A stretch of 15,663 nucleotides of DNA from Microbacteriaceae bacterium (lineage in GTDB: Bacteria; Actinomycetota; Actinomycetes; Actinomycetales; Microbacteriaceae), in NCBI GenBank assembly GCA_023254555.1, contig JALRLI010000021.1, positions 1 to 15,663 on the forward strand. The letters run 5' to 3'. The notes beneath the pieces are model-generated. The model saw only the letters and a list, made by a program, of their open reading frames with translations. It made no database searches and was not told where the DNA came from. Position numbers and translations under genes: made by a program. Positions 6,190-13,168 of the stretch are shown here, piece by piece; position 1 is the stretch's first letter; the number at the start of each line of letters is the position of its first letter.

Positions 6190-6195
6190 TAGGCT
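6190..6195 (+). promoter_or_regulatory. Candidate -10 box of the SGNH hydrolase gene
   Basis: TAGGCT fits TANNNT and ends 6 nt before the GTG at 6202. No Shine-Dalgarno is present, which suggests a leaderless mRNA. The -35 region would overlap the start of the divergent dehydrogenase gene. Confidence 0.45.
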
Positions 6196-6201
6196 ATCAG
6201 T

Positions 6202-6960
6202 GTGGCGAAGATCAGATTTGCTGCCTTGGGTGACAGCTTCACCGAGGGAGTTGGCGACGAGCTCGAAGACGGGTATGTGCGTGGATGGGCAGACCTCTTC
6301 GCTGAAGGAGTCGCACACAGCACCCAACAGCAGGTTGACTATGCGAACTTAGCTATCCGCGGAAAGTTGCTGGGCCCAATCATTGCAGAGCAACTCGAAC
6401 CGGCTATCGCCCTGCGACCTACGATGGTGAGTTTTGCCGGCGGTGGCAATGACATGCTGAGACCGAGTGTGGATGTTGACTCACTCGTCAAGCAGACCGA
6501 ACGCAGCATCCATGCACTTCTTGATATTGGCGCTGAACCCTTCATGCTTTCGAGCGGTAATTTTTCTCAATGGATGCCCCTGGGCGAGCGCATTCAAGAA
6601 CGCGGCGACGAATTCGTGAATGCTGCCAGGCGGCTCGCCGATAAGCTGGGCATCCCCTATGTAAACAACTGGGGCGATGTCGAGCTCACCAAGCGTGTCT
6701 ACTGGGCTGAAGATCGGCTGCACCTTTCAAGCGCTGGCCACCACCGGGTAGCTGCCAACGCTCTGGAAGAACTCGGCTACGACGCTCCCACTGAGTGGCG
6801 TGAAGAGCGTGAAGAAGTTGATGGCCCGACTCGGCTTGAGAACGCAAAGTTTGCGGTGCAATACGTTGCACCCTGGATCAAGCGTCGGCTGACCGGTAAG
6901 TCTTCGGGTGATGGTCGCGAAGCGAAGTATCCAGACTGGGTGACGATTACTCCGAACTAG
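6202..6960 (+). CDS. SGNH/GDSL-family hydrolase, cytosolic
   Basis: A 252-residue protein with all SGNH blocks: GDSFTEG with nucleophile Ser12, the oxyanion-hole Gly54, GGGND with Asn83, and the DRLHLSSAGH block with Asp171 and His174. The family hydrolyses esters, thioesters or acyl groups on carbohydrates. No signal peptide or membrane segment is visible, so it should act in the cytoplasm; the substrate cannot be inferred. After residue 190 there is an extra, charged C-terminal region of about 60 residues with a GPTRLENAKFAVQYVAPWIK segment, seen in actinobacterial relatives. The start is GTG 6202, behind a TANNNT box at leaderless spacing. Its last 14 nt overlap the convergent zur gene. 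Confidence 0.88.
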   Translation: MAKIRFAALGDSFTEGVGDELEDGYVRGWADLFAEGVAHSTQQQVDYANLAIRGKLLGPIIAEQLEPAIALRPTMVSFAGGGNDMLRPSVDVDSLVKQTERSIHALLDIGAEPFMLSSGNFSQWMPLGERIQERGDEFVNAARRLADKLGIPYVNNWGDVELTKRVYWAEDRLHLSSAGHHRVAANALEELGYDAPTEWREEREEVDGPTRLENAKFAVQYVAPWIKRRLTGKSSGDGREAKYPDWVTITPN

Positions 6961-7348
6961 CCGAGCATTCAGCGCAGGTGCCAAACATATCGACAACGTG
7001 ACTGACCTCGGTGAAGCCGTGCTGCTTCGCCACCGCAGCAGTCCACTTTTCTACCGTGTCGGCTTCGAGTTCAACCGCCTTGCCACAGCTCCGGCAGATT
7101 AAGTGATGGTGGTGGTGACCAGAGGCACACGACCTGTACAGCTGCTCACCTTCTGGAGAGTTCAGGCAGTCAACCTCGTTCATCTCGGCGAGACTCGCGA
7201 GCGCACGGTAGACAGTAGCCAGGCCGATTGCAGAGCCCGCGCTCTCAAGTTTGGCGTGTAGTTGCTGAGCGCTCACAAAGCTCGGCGAACTCGCGAGCGC
7301 CTTGCGCACCGCTTCACGTTGCCATGTATTTCTCTTAATGAGAGCCAT
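6947..7348 (-). CDS. zur: Zinc-responsive Fur-family repressor
   Basis: A 133-residue Fur-family regulator: N-terminal winged helix (about 1-78, recognition helix near ATVYRALASLAE) and C-terminal metal/dimer domain. Two cysteine pairs, Cys85/Cys88 and Cys125/Cys128, form the structural zinc site. Asp60, Cys74, His79 and His81 line up, with a constant two-residue shift, with the regulatory zinc ligands I recall for Mycobacterium tuberculosis FurB/Zur. A third site may use His78, His80, Glu100 and His117. It is the last gene of the zinc-import operon, overlaps the preceding permease by 14 nt, and would sense zinc and repress its own operon. A GTG at 7354 is in frame, but GAAAGG (7355-7360) gives 6-nt spacing to ATG 7348, which I prefer. 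Its stop overlaps the convergent SGNH gene by 14 nt. Confidence 0.92.
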   Translation of the reverse strand: MALIKRNTWQREAVRKALASSPSFVSAQQLHAKLESAGSAIGLATVYRALASLAEMNEVDCLNSPEGEQLYRSCASGHHHHHLICRSCGKAVELEADTVEKWTAAVAKQHGFTEVSHVVDMFGTCAECSASSE

Positions 7349-8156
7349 CGCCACCCTTTCCCGCTTTCAACCGTATTGCTAATTGCCGCCCCAGAGCGAC
7401 CGCAGCGAAAATTACAGCCACTGCTAATCCCACTGCTCCACCGGCTGCGATATCGAATGCCTTCGAGGCATAGAGGCCCGCGAGGCCCGCTGTGATTCCG
7501 AAAAGTGCAGCTACCGGTGCAATGAGCATGACGTTTCTCACCAGCATCCGCGCGGTAATCGCTGGCCCAACAATTATTGCCACGCCTAAAATCGCTCCGA
7601 CCGCAGGCATTGCCACCACTACCGCCGCCGCGATTATCGTCAATGCAGCAGCGTCAACCAGCCAGGGCTTGAATCCTGAGCTTCGATAACCTTCAGGGTC
7701 GAAGCTCGAGTAGACGAGACGCCGGCTGATCATGAGCAAGATTCCGAGTGAGACAACAAGTACCACGGCGAGCGCCAGAACATCAGCGGTACTGACACTC
7801 AAAAGGGATCCAATGAGGAGTGCATCCACCGGAATCGGCGAAGCCGGGTTCATTGACTGAATCAGCGCGCCGAGAGCAAATCCGAAGGTGAGCACGAGTC
7901 CGGATGCGACCTGCTTACCCTGCTGGCTAACCCGGCTCAGCCCGGTCATTATCGCAATCAGGAGCAGAGCGAAAATTGCCGATCCGGCTAGTACGCTAAA
8001 GCCGAGGAGGGCCGCAATGACACCCCCAGGGAACGTTGCATGGCTAAGTGCCACCGTGAAAAACGCCCGTTTACGAAGCAGAACCACGAAGCCGGCTACG
8101 CCGCTGAGTAGCCCAAGCAGGAGCACTTCAAGCAGAGCGTTATCGAAATAGGTCAT
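7335..8156 (-). CDS. znuB: Metal (zinc) ABC transporter permease, second subunit
   Basis: A 273-residue ABC-3 family integral membrane protein with about eight or nine hydrophobic helices. The early segment LSHATFPGG (37-45), a FDPEGYRSSG motif near the centre and the late IVGPAITARMLVRN stretch, which faces the ATPase, are typical of ZnuB/TroC/TroD permeases. It pairs with the other permease encoded directly upstream, as in two-permease TroCD/SitCD-type importers, rather than forming a homodimer. The ATG at 8156 overlaps the TGA of the upstream permease gene in an ATGA arrangement, which fixes the start and implies translational coupling. The open frame reaches further upstream to 8207, but only inside that neighbouring gene. 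Zinc as substrate is inferred from the co-encoded Zur and the binding protein. Confidence 0.9.
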   Translation of the reverse strand: MTYFDNALLEVLLLGLLSGVAGFVVLLRKRAFFTVALSHATFPGGVIAALLGFSVLAGSAIFALLLIAIMTGLSRVSQQGKQVASGLVLTFGFALGALIQSMNPASPIPVDALLIGSLLSVSTADVLALAVVLVVSLGILLMISRRLVYSSFDPEGYRSSGFKPWLVDAAALTIIAAAVVVAMPAVGAILGVAIIVGPAITARMLVRNVMLIAPVAALFGITAGLAGLYASKAFDIAAGGAVGLAVAVIFAAVALGRQLAIRLKAGKGGDGSH

Positions 8157-9025
8157 CGTCTGATCATCCTTCGCACCAGATACCAGATCAGGGCGAGCAG
8201 GTAGCACCCAAGCAACGAAACTACAACCAGAGCACCGGCAGAGATCGACACCTGTTGATTCACCGAAATTTCAAAGCTTAACCAGAGCCCGAAAATCGAG
8301 CTGACTAAGGGTGCAACAAAGGCAAGTGGCAACAGCAGCCAAATTCGCCGAGTGACTAATCGCGCAAATGCCATTGGCACAATCAGTAAAGCGAGAACCA
8401 TCAGATTGCCAATCGCCTGCACTCCGGCAACGACGAGCATGGCAATCGCAATATTGAGAATGAGCTCAGTGCTGTGCAGGCGGTTTCCGGATGCGAGAAA
8501 ACCCACAGGATCGAACGCGCGAAAAATCTGCCGACGCCAGGTAGACAAGACCAATGCCACCGCAATCGTGGCGACAACTGCAATCTGAATCAGCTGTAAA
8601 TCCGTGACCGTGAGCAGCCGGCCGAAAAGCAGCTGCTCGAGTTGGCTTACGTAGTTCTCTTGCTTCGAAACGATGACGATGCCGATGCTAAACAAGCTCG
8701 TAAGCACTACCGCAACCGCAGCATCGTTTCCGGCAACACTGCGTCTCATGAGATACGTGAGCAGGACTGCTGCAAGCACCGCTGCAACGAATGCACCGGC
8801 GATGATTCCCGCGCTGCCTGCGAGCGCAAAACCGACAACCAGCCCAGGAAACACAGCATGAATCAGTCCGTCGCTGACAAACTCGAGATCACGCAAGCTG
8901 ATAAAGAAGCCGACCACGCTACTTGCCAGCGCGAGCACAGCCATCGCGATGAGCGCGCGCGTCATGAAGGGGTAGCCGAATATGGCAACCACCTGATCTC
9001 CAAAAAACGCTGCACGCCCAAGCAT
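8153..9025 (-). CDS. znuB: Metal (zinc) ABC transporter permease, first subunit
   Basis: A 290-residue ABC-3 family permease with about eight or nine membrane segments. The N-terminal motif SDGLIHAVFPG (51-61), the mid-protein FDPVGFLASG and the late MAFARLVTRR coupling segment are family hallmarks. It differs clearly in sequence from the second permease, so the transporter is probably a heterodimer in the membrane. Its ATG lies 2 nt after the znuC stop; no strong Shine-Dalgarno is visible, and it may rely on coupling. A later start is possible (YPFM, Met21), because many relatives begin shortly before that segment. The stop overlaps the ATG of the next permease (ATGA). Confidence 0.9.
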   Translation of the reverse strand: MLGRAAFFGDQVVAIFGYPFMTRALIAMAVLALASSVVGFFISLRDLEFVSDGLIHAVFPGLVVGFALAGSAGIIAGAFVAAVLAAVLLTYLMRRSVAGNDAAVAVVLTSLFSIGIVIVSKQENYVSQLEQLLFGRLLTVTDLQLIQIAVVATIAVALVLSTWRRQIFRAFDPVGFLASGNRLHSTELILNIAIAMLVVAGVQAIGNLMVLALLIVPMAFARLVTRRIWLLLPLAFVAPLVSSIFGLWLSFEISVNQQVSISAGALVVVSLLGCYLLALIWYLVRRMIRR

Positions 9026-9027
9026 GA

Positions 9028-9783
9028 CTACTCGAGTTCGTCGGTGGTCGTGACAGTGTGATGATCGAGTTCGACTGTCGCGCCCGCGAAGGTTTCGGTA
9101 ATCAGGTCGAGCGTGAGCACTTTGTTGACTTCACCGAAGCCGATTTGCTTCTTGTTTAACAGCAGCACGTGACTGCATACTTCTCTCGCAAGATCGAGAT
9201 CGTGAGTTGACACAACAACGCTCGTCCCTGACGAGCGAAGTGTCTTTATCGTTTCGAGTAGCTCGTCGCGATTCGGTTGATCAAGCCCATTGAACGGCTC
9301 ATCAAGCAGCACAAGCTTCGGGTCGCTCACGAGCGCTCGAGCCAAAATGGCACGCTGCTGTTGCCCGCCGGACAGTTCACTGAAGAGCTCACCTGCCTGC
9401 TCGGTCAGGCCCACTCTGAAGAGCGCCTGCTCAACTCGAATTTTCGTTTTCGCGCCGAGCGGTTTGAAGGCGCCCAACTCAGCGAACAATCCCATTGTGA
9501 CCACCTGTCGAGTGGTCACCGGAACATCTGTGTCTCTGGTGTTTGCCTGTGGCAGATATCCGCAGAGCGCGCGAGCCTTTTTCGGAGACTGGCCCAGCAC
9601 TCGTATGGCACCTTCGGTGAGTGCTGCAAAGCCCAGGATGCCCTTGAGCAGCGTTGACTTCCCAGAACCGTTCGGCCCAATCAGCGCGAGGGATTCTCCC
9701 ACCTTCAGTTCGAAGTTGATCCCGGTGAGTGCAGCCTCAGCGCCATACCCAAAACTCGCGTTCGCTATCTCAAGCGCGTTCAT
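9028..9783 (-). CDS. znuC: Metal (zinc) ABC transporter ATP-binding protein
   Basis: A 251-residue ABC ATPase with Walker A GPNGSGKST (36-44), Q-loop Gln79 (GYLPQ), signature LSGGQQQ (137-143), Walker B LVLLDE (157-162), a D-loop and the switch His194 (STHD). It energises uptake through the two ABC-3 permeases that follow. The ATG at 9783 overlaps the stop of znuA as ATGA, so the longer reading frame starting at 9822 is not used. The C-terminal tail contains an LDHHTVTT segment; two adjacent histidines near the end of a zinc-transport ATPase could bind metal, but this is speculative. Confidence 0.93.
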   Translation of the reverse strand: MNALEIANASFGYGAEAALTGINFELKVGESLALIGPNGSGKSTLLKGILGFAALTEGAIRVLGQSPKKARALCGYLPQANTRDTDVPVTTRQVVTMGLFAELGAFKPLGAKTKIRVEQALFRVGLTEQAGELFSELSGGQQQRAILARALVSDPKLVLLDEPFNGLDQPNRDELLETIKTLRSSGTSVVVSTHDLDLAREVCSHVLLLNKKQIGFGEVNKVLTLDLITETFAGATVELDHHTVTTTDELE

Positions 9784-10748
9784 TTCAGTTCTCCCGGCAC
9801 CGCGGTCACTGAATAGCCCCAAGCTTCGAGAATTGTTTTCGTATTGTGAATCGTTGCAGTGATATAGGTGCTGGCCCCACTGCCTTCAGCTCCCAGAGAG
9901 TCCACGTAGATCACAGACTCATCGATAAGCTTCGCACCACTGCCCTTGGCGATGGCCTCAGCAGTCTTCGGATTGATGCTCGACTCAACGAAAATAGCCT
10001 TCACTCCCAGCTCGTTCATGTGTGCGATGAGCTCATCCATCTCAGCAACCGTCGGCTCGGCGTTATCTTCAAAGCTATGCAGCACTGAACCGACAAATTC
10101 GATGTCGTACGCCTCGAGATAGTATTTCAGCGCATCGTGGCCGCTGACAAAGAGCCGCGCCTCGCTCGGAACGGTGGAGATACTTGTCGCTATCCACTGA
10201 TCAAGAATTTGTAGCTTTGCCTGATACCCAATGGCGTTCTCTTCGAACGCTGCCGCGTTTTTCGGATCAGCTTCAGCCAGAGCCACTTCGATGTTCTCGA
10301 CCATCTGTCCGGCCAGAACTGGAGCCGTCCAGACATGAGGGTTCGACCCGTCAGGCACGACTCCCCCTGTTGTCACTACCTTTTTCCCATGAAAGCCACT
10401 TGCTTCAACAGCGTCGTTGACAAAGTCGTCAAGGCCCAGCCCATTGGTCAGCAATACATCTGCGTCGGCGAGTGCGATCATATCCGCCTGCGTTGGGTCA
10501 AAGTGATGGGCGCTCGCCCCTGCCGGCAATAGTGTTCTCACCTGCACCGCGTCACCACCAACCGCCTTCGCGAAGTCACCAATTTGTGTTGTCGTGGCAA
10601 CCACCTTCAGGCGACTGTCGTCAGAAGATTTCGTGGGGGATGCGCATCCGCTGACACTCAGAACCATGAGCGCAAGAGTGGCTATTGCCAACAACAGCAG
10701 ACCTACCGCTGAATTGCTGCATCGCTGTGCGAATCTGTTGAAGCCCAT
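9780..10748 (-). CDS. znuA: Zinc-binding lipoprotein of the metal ABC transporter
   Basis: A 322-residue cluster A-I (ZnuA/TroA-type) substrate-binding protein. It has an N-terminal signal peptide ending in the lipobox VSGC, with Cys35 as the lipidation site, so it is anchored outside the membrane. Predicted metal ligands are His81/His82 (ASAHHFDP), His138 (NPHVW), His204 (VSGHDALKYY) and Asp283 (YVDSLG). A histidine at the third position favours zinc over manganese, where Glu is usual. The long His-rich loop of enterobacterial ZnuA is missing; only a few acidic and His residues occupy that region. It is the first gene of znuA-znuC-permease-permease-zur. AAGAAGG (10758-10764) lies 9 nt before the ATG. 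The promoter directly upstream carries two Fur-type boxes. Confidence 0.93.
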   Translation of the reverse strand: MGFNRFAQRCSNSAVGLLLLAIATLALMVLSVSGCASPTKSSDDSRLKVVATTTQIGDFAKAVGGDAVQVRTLLPAGASAHHFDPTQADMIALADADVLLTNGLGLDDFVNDAVEASGFHGKKVVTTGGVVPDGSNPHVWTAPVLAGQMVENIEVALAEADPKNAAAFEENAIGYQAKLQILDQWIATSISTVPSEARLFVSGHDALKYYLEAYDIEFVGSVLHSFEDNAEPTVAEMDELIAHMNELGVKAIFVESSINPKTAEAIAKGSGAKLIDESVIYVDSLGAEGSGASTYITATIHNTKTILEAWGYSVTAVPGELK

Positions 10749-10766
10749 CTCACTGCACCTTCTTAT

Positions 10767-10781
10767 TGAGAACTCATCTCA
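10767..10781. promoter_or_regulatory. Fur/Zur-type 7-1-7 box 1
   Basis: TGAGAAC-T-CATCTCA resembles the Fur-superfamily consensus TGANAAT-N-ATTNTCA: outer TGA and TCA are exact and most inner positions fit. It covers the transcription start and the edge of the -10, where a bound repressor would block initiation. The likely ligand is the Zur encoded last in this operon. Confidence 0.62.
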
Positions 10782-10809
10782 ATATAGGCTTATTGAGAAT
10801 AGTTCGCAA
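10781..10809 (-). promoter_or_regulatory. Promoter of the znu-zur operon
   Basis: On the minus strand -35 TTGCGA (10804-10809) and -10 TATATT (10781-10786) are separated by exactly 17 bp. Transcription would start near 10774, giving a leader of about 26 nt with the AAGAAGG ribosome-binding site. The -35 begins one base after the stop codon of the upstream E2 gene. Confidence 0.75.
10794..10808. promoter_or_regulatory. Fur/Zur-type 7-1-7 box 2
   Basis: TGAGAAT-A-GTTCGCA has arms TGAGAAT and, inverted, TGCGAAC. Its centre is 27 bp from that of box 1, and it overlaps the -35 and most of the spacer. The 11-mer CTTATTGAGAA occurs in both boxes (10762-10772 and 10789-10799) as a direct repeat. Confidence 0.55.
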
Positions 10810-12135
10810 CTAGTCGAGCAGGAGTGCAGGCTCCTCAAGCACAGAAGCGACATCCGCCGTGAAGCGACTGACCACGTCACCATCGACGACGCGATGGTCG
10901 AACGAGCCACCTACGGTTGTGACGTACCGCGGCATAATCTGACCGTCAACCACCCATGGCTTCTGCTTGATGCTGCCCAATGCAATGCAAGCGACCTCAC
11001 CGGGATTGATAATTGGCGTTCCGGTGTCCATTCCGAAGACGCCGATGTTGGTAATCGTAATCGTGCCGCCGCTCATATCCTCAACCGAAGTGCGACCATC
11101 CCGAGCGGTTAGTGTGAGCTGCTCAATTGCCTGCGCGAGTTCGAGCAAGCTCATCTCGTGGGCTTCTTTGATGTTTGGCACGATCAAGCCTCGAGGCGTT
11201 GCTGCTGCAAGACCGAGGTTCACAAAGTTGTGAACGATAATCTCTTCCTCAGTCCAGGTGGAGTTGACCATTGGGTTTCGGCGCACGGCCCAAATGACAG
11301 CCTTCGCCATCACAAGCAGCGGCGAAACTTTGACACCCGCAAAATCTGGTGAAGCCTTCAGTCGCTTGACGAACTCCATGGTTCGAGTGGCGTCGATGTC
11401 GACGAATACACTCACGTGCGGTGCCGTGAATGCGCTTGCAACCATGGCGCTCGCGATTGATTTACGAACACCCTTGACCGGAATTCGCTCTTCTCGGGCT
11501 TGCGGTGCATCAGGTGTGTGGATATTCCTGAAGACACTCGCCTGGCTTGCTTCACGAATCACGTCATCTCGAGTGACCTCGCCGCCAATACCCGAACCTG
11601 AAACCGTTGAAAGGTTCACGCCTAATTCTTTCGCGAGTCGTCTAATTGGCGGCTTCGCAATAATTGGGCCGGCCTCAGCGACTGGAATCGCACTCGTCGT
11701 CGCTGGAAGCACGGGCTCGCCTCCGCGGCGGCGGCGGCTCCGAACTGATCCTCCGGTGCCGTATCCCACCAATACTGATCCCGAGCCTTCACCCTCTGAT
11801 TCGTGCTGGATGCTCGCTTCGGCGTCTGCAGCCGCGTCAGCCAGCTCCTCTCCCGGAGGCTCCGGCGCATGGGTGAGCACGTCTTCTTGCTCGCCCTCGA
11901 CTGCAATCTTCATGATGGGCTGGCCTACTGGAACCGTCTGGCCAGGTTCGGCGAGTAGCTCAACTACTTTTCCGCTGTAGGGAGAGGGGAGCTCAACAAG
12001 AGATTTCGCCGTCTCGATTTCAACGATGACCTGGTTCAACGCCACCTCATCACCAGGAGCAACGTTCCACGAAACAATTTCGGCTTCGGTCAACCCTTCG
12101 CCTACGTCAGGTAGTTCAAATACCTTTTCGCTCAT
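10810..12135 (-). CDS. bkdC: 2-oxoacid dehydrogenase E2, dihydrolipoamide acyltransferase (branched-chain type)
   Basis: A 441-residue E2 with the classical three parts: one lipoyl domain (about 3-78, lipoylated Lys44 in ETAKS), a flexible acidic linker ending in an arginine cluster, a peripheral subunit-binding domain (about 155-190, PPIRRLAKELGVNL), and the catalytic acyltransferase domain with the FDHRVVDGD motif (His414, Asp418). E2 transfers the acyl group from the E1 decarboxylase to CoA. The ATG at 12135 has GGAGGA 5 nt upstream; the frame extends a further eight codons, but without family support. It is third in E1alpha-E1beta-E2, 43 nt after E1beta. No E3 (lipoamide dehydrogenase) gene is present in the window. 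Branched-chain rather than pyruvate specificity is inferred from subunit architecture. Confidence 0.9.
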   Translation of the reverse strand: MSEKVFELPDVGEGLTEAEIVSWNVAPGDEVALNQVIVEIETAKSLVELPSPYSGKVVELLAEPGQTVPVGQPIMKIAVEGEQEDVLTHAPEPPGEELADAAADAEASIQHESEGEGSGSVLVGYGTGGSVRSRRRRGGEPVLPATTSAIPVAEAGPIIAKPPIRRLAKELGVNLSTVSGSGIGGEVTRDDVIREASQASVFRNIHTPDAPQAREERIPVKGVRKSIASAMVASAFTAPHVSVFVDIDATRTMEFVKRLKASPDFAGVKVSPLLVMAKAVIWAVRRNPMVNSTWTEEEIIVHNFVNLGLAAATPRGLIVPNIKEAHEMSLLELAQAIEQLTLTARDGRTSVEDMSGGTITITNIGVFGMDTGTPIINPGEVACIALGSIKQKPWVVDGQIMPRYVTTVGGSFDHRVVDGDVVSRFTADVASVLEEPALLLD

Positions 12136-12178
12136 GTGTTCCTCCGGTGGTTGGTGCAAGCGGCGCCTGCGGTTAAGA

Positions 12179-13168
12179 CTAGTAACTTAGCGTGCGATCA
12201 ACAGCTTCGAGCACGCGATCGGCATCGGGGAGGTAGAGCCCCTCAAGCTTTGCTGGCGGGAATGGTGTGTCGTAACCGCTCACCCGCAACACAGGAGCTT
12301 GCAGCGAGTAGAAGGCTTTCTCCGCAACGGTGGCAGCAATCTCACTACCCACGCTCACCGAGCCTGGGGCTTCCTGGGCAACCACAAGGCGGCCAGTTTT
12401 TCGCACCGACTCAAGAATCGGGTCGTAATCAATGGGCGAAATGCTTCGTAGGTCGAGCACCTCGATGCTGGTGCCCTCTGACTGAGCAACCTGTGCAGCC
12501 TGGAGCAAGACTGGAACCATCGCGCCGTGTCCAACGACGGTGACGTCTTTGCCGATACGAGCAACCCGCGTTTTATGAAGCCCGAGTGGTTCACCCTCAA
12601 GCGCGACGTCACCCTTTGCCCAATACTTCGCTTTTGGCTCGAAGAACATGACTGGGTCATTTGAGGCGATGGCCTGTTGAATCATCCAGTACGCATCATT
12701 GGCGGTGGATGGGCTCACCAGACGCAGCCCAGGAGTGTGAGCAAAGTACGCCTCAGGGCTTTCTTGATGATGTTCGACGGCGCCGATGTGCCCGCCGTAT
12801 GGCACGCGAATTACAACGGGAAAGTTGAGTAACCCGTCATGGCGACTCGTCAGCTTTGCCAGCTGCGAGGTGATTTGATCGAAGCCGGGGAAGATGAAAC
12901 CGTCGAATTGGATTTCGCACACAGGGCGGTAACCATTCATGGCCAACCCGATTGCGCTGCCGATAATTCCAGACTCAGCCAAAGGAGTATCGAGCACTCG
13001 TGCCGAGCCGAACTCAGCCTGTAGCGCGTCGGTGACCCTGAAGACACCGCCCAACGTACCGATATCTTCTCCCATCAAAATGACGCGGTCGTTGTCAGCC
13101 ATCGCTCTGCGGAGGCCCTCATTGATGGCCTTCGCAATCGGCATGTTCACAACTTCAGCTTCGCTCAT
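12179..13168 (-). CDS. bkdB: 2-oxoacid dehydrogenase E1 component, beta subunit
   Basis: A 329-residue E1beta: N-terminal pyrimidine-binding transketolase domain (GEDIG at 33-37, DTPLAESGIIG at 60-70 with the probable cofactor-contacting Glu65, and VEHHQESPEAYFAH at 131-144) and the C-terminal transketolase domain (VTVVGHGAMV, EVLDLRSISPID, VAQEAP). With E1alpha it forms the thiamine-diphosphate enzyme that decarboxylates 2-oxoacids and acylates the lipoyl group of E2. Its ATG at 13168 overlaps the E1alpha TGA (ATGA), implying coupled 1:1 synthesis. A second in-frame ATG eight codons later (MPIAKAINEGL) is possible, but the overlap favours the first. Confidence 0.92.
   Translation of the reverse strand: MSEAEVVNMPIAKAINEGLRRAMADNDRVILMGEDIGTLGGVFRVTDALQAEFGSARVLDTPLAESGIIGSAIGLAMNGYRPVCEIQFDGFIFPGFDQITSQLAKLTSRHDGLLNFPVVIRVPYGGHIGAVEHHQESPEAYFAHTPGLRLVSPSTANDAYWMIQQAIASNDPVMFFEPKAKYWAKGDVALEGEPLGLHKTRVARIGKDVTVVGHGAMVPVLLQAAQVAQSEGTSIEVLDLRSISPIDYDPILESVRKTGRLVVAQEAPGSVSVGSEIAATVAEKAFYSLQAPVLRVSGYDTPFPPAKLEGLYLPDADRVLEAVDRTLSY

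Noticed and set aside
4936..6192. 418-codon + strand open frame opposite the dehydrogenase gene
   Set aside because: Its composition is rich in Arg, Cys and His with no recognisable fold, and the opposite strand encodes a complete, motif-bearing enzyme. It is a shadow frame.
6172..6327. N-terminal extension of the dehydrogenase up to 6327
   Set aside because: It would overlap the divergent SGNH gene by more than 120 nt, lacks family similarity, and ATG 6171 has a good ribosome-binding site.
7103..7117. Five consecutive histidines in Zur, resembling an affinity tag
   Set aside because: They lie internally at residues 78-82, where the family has its metal-ligand histidines, so they are natural.
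12136..12178. Hairpin GCAGGC/GCTTGC between E1beta and E2 as a terminator
   Set aside because: Short stem with a mismatch, no T-run, and located within an evident operon.
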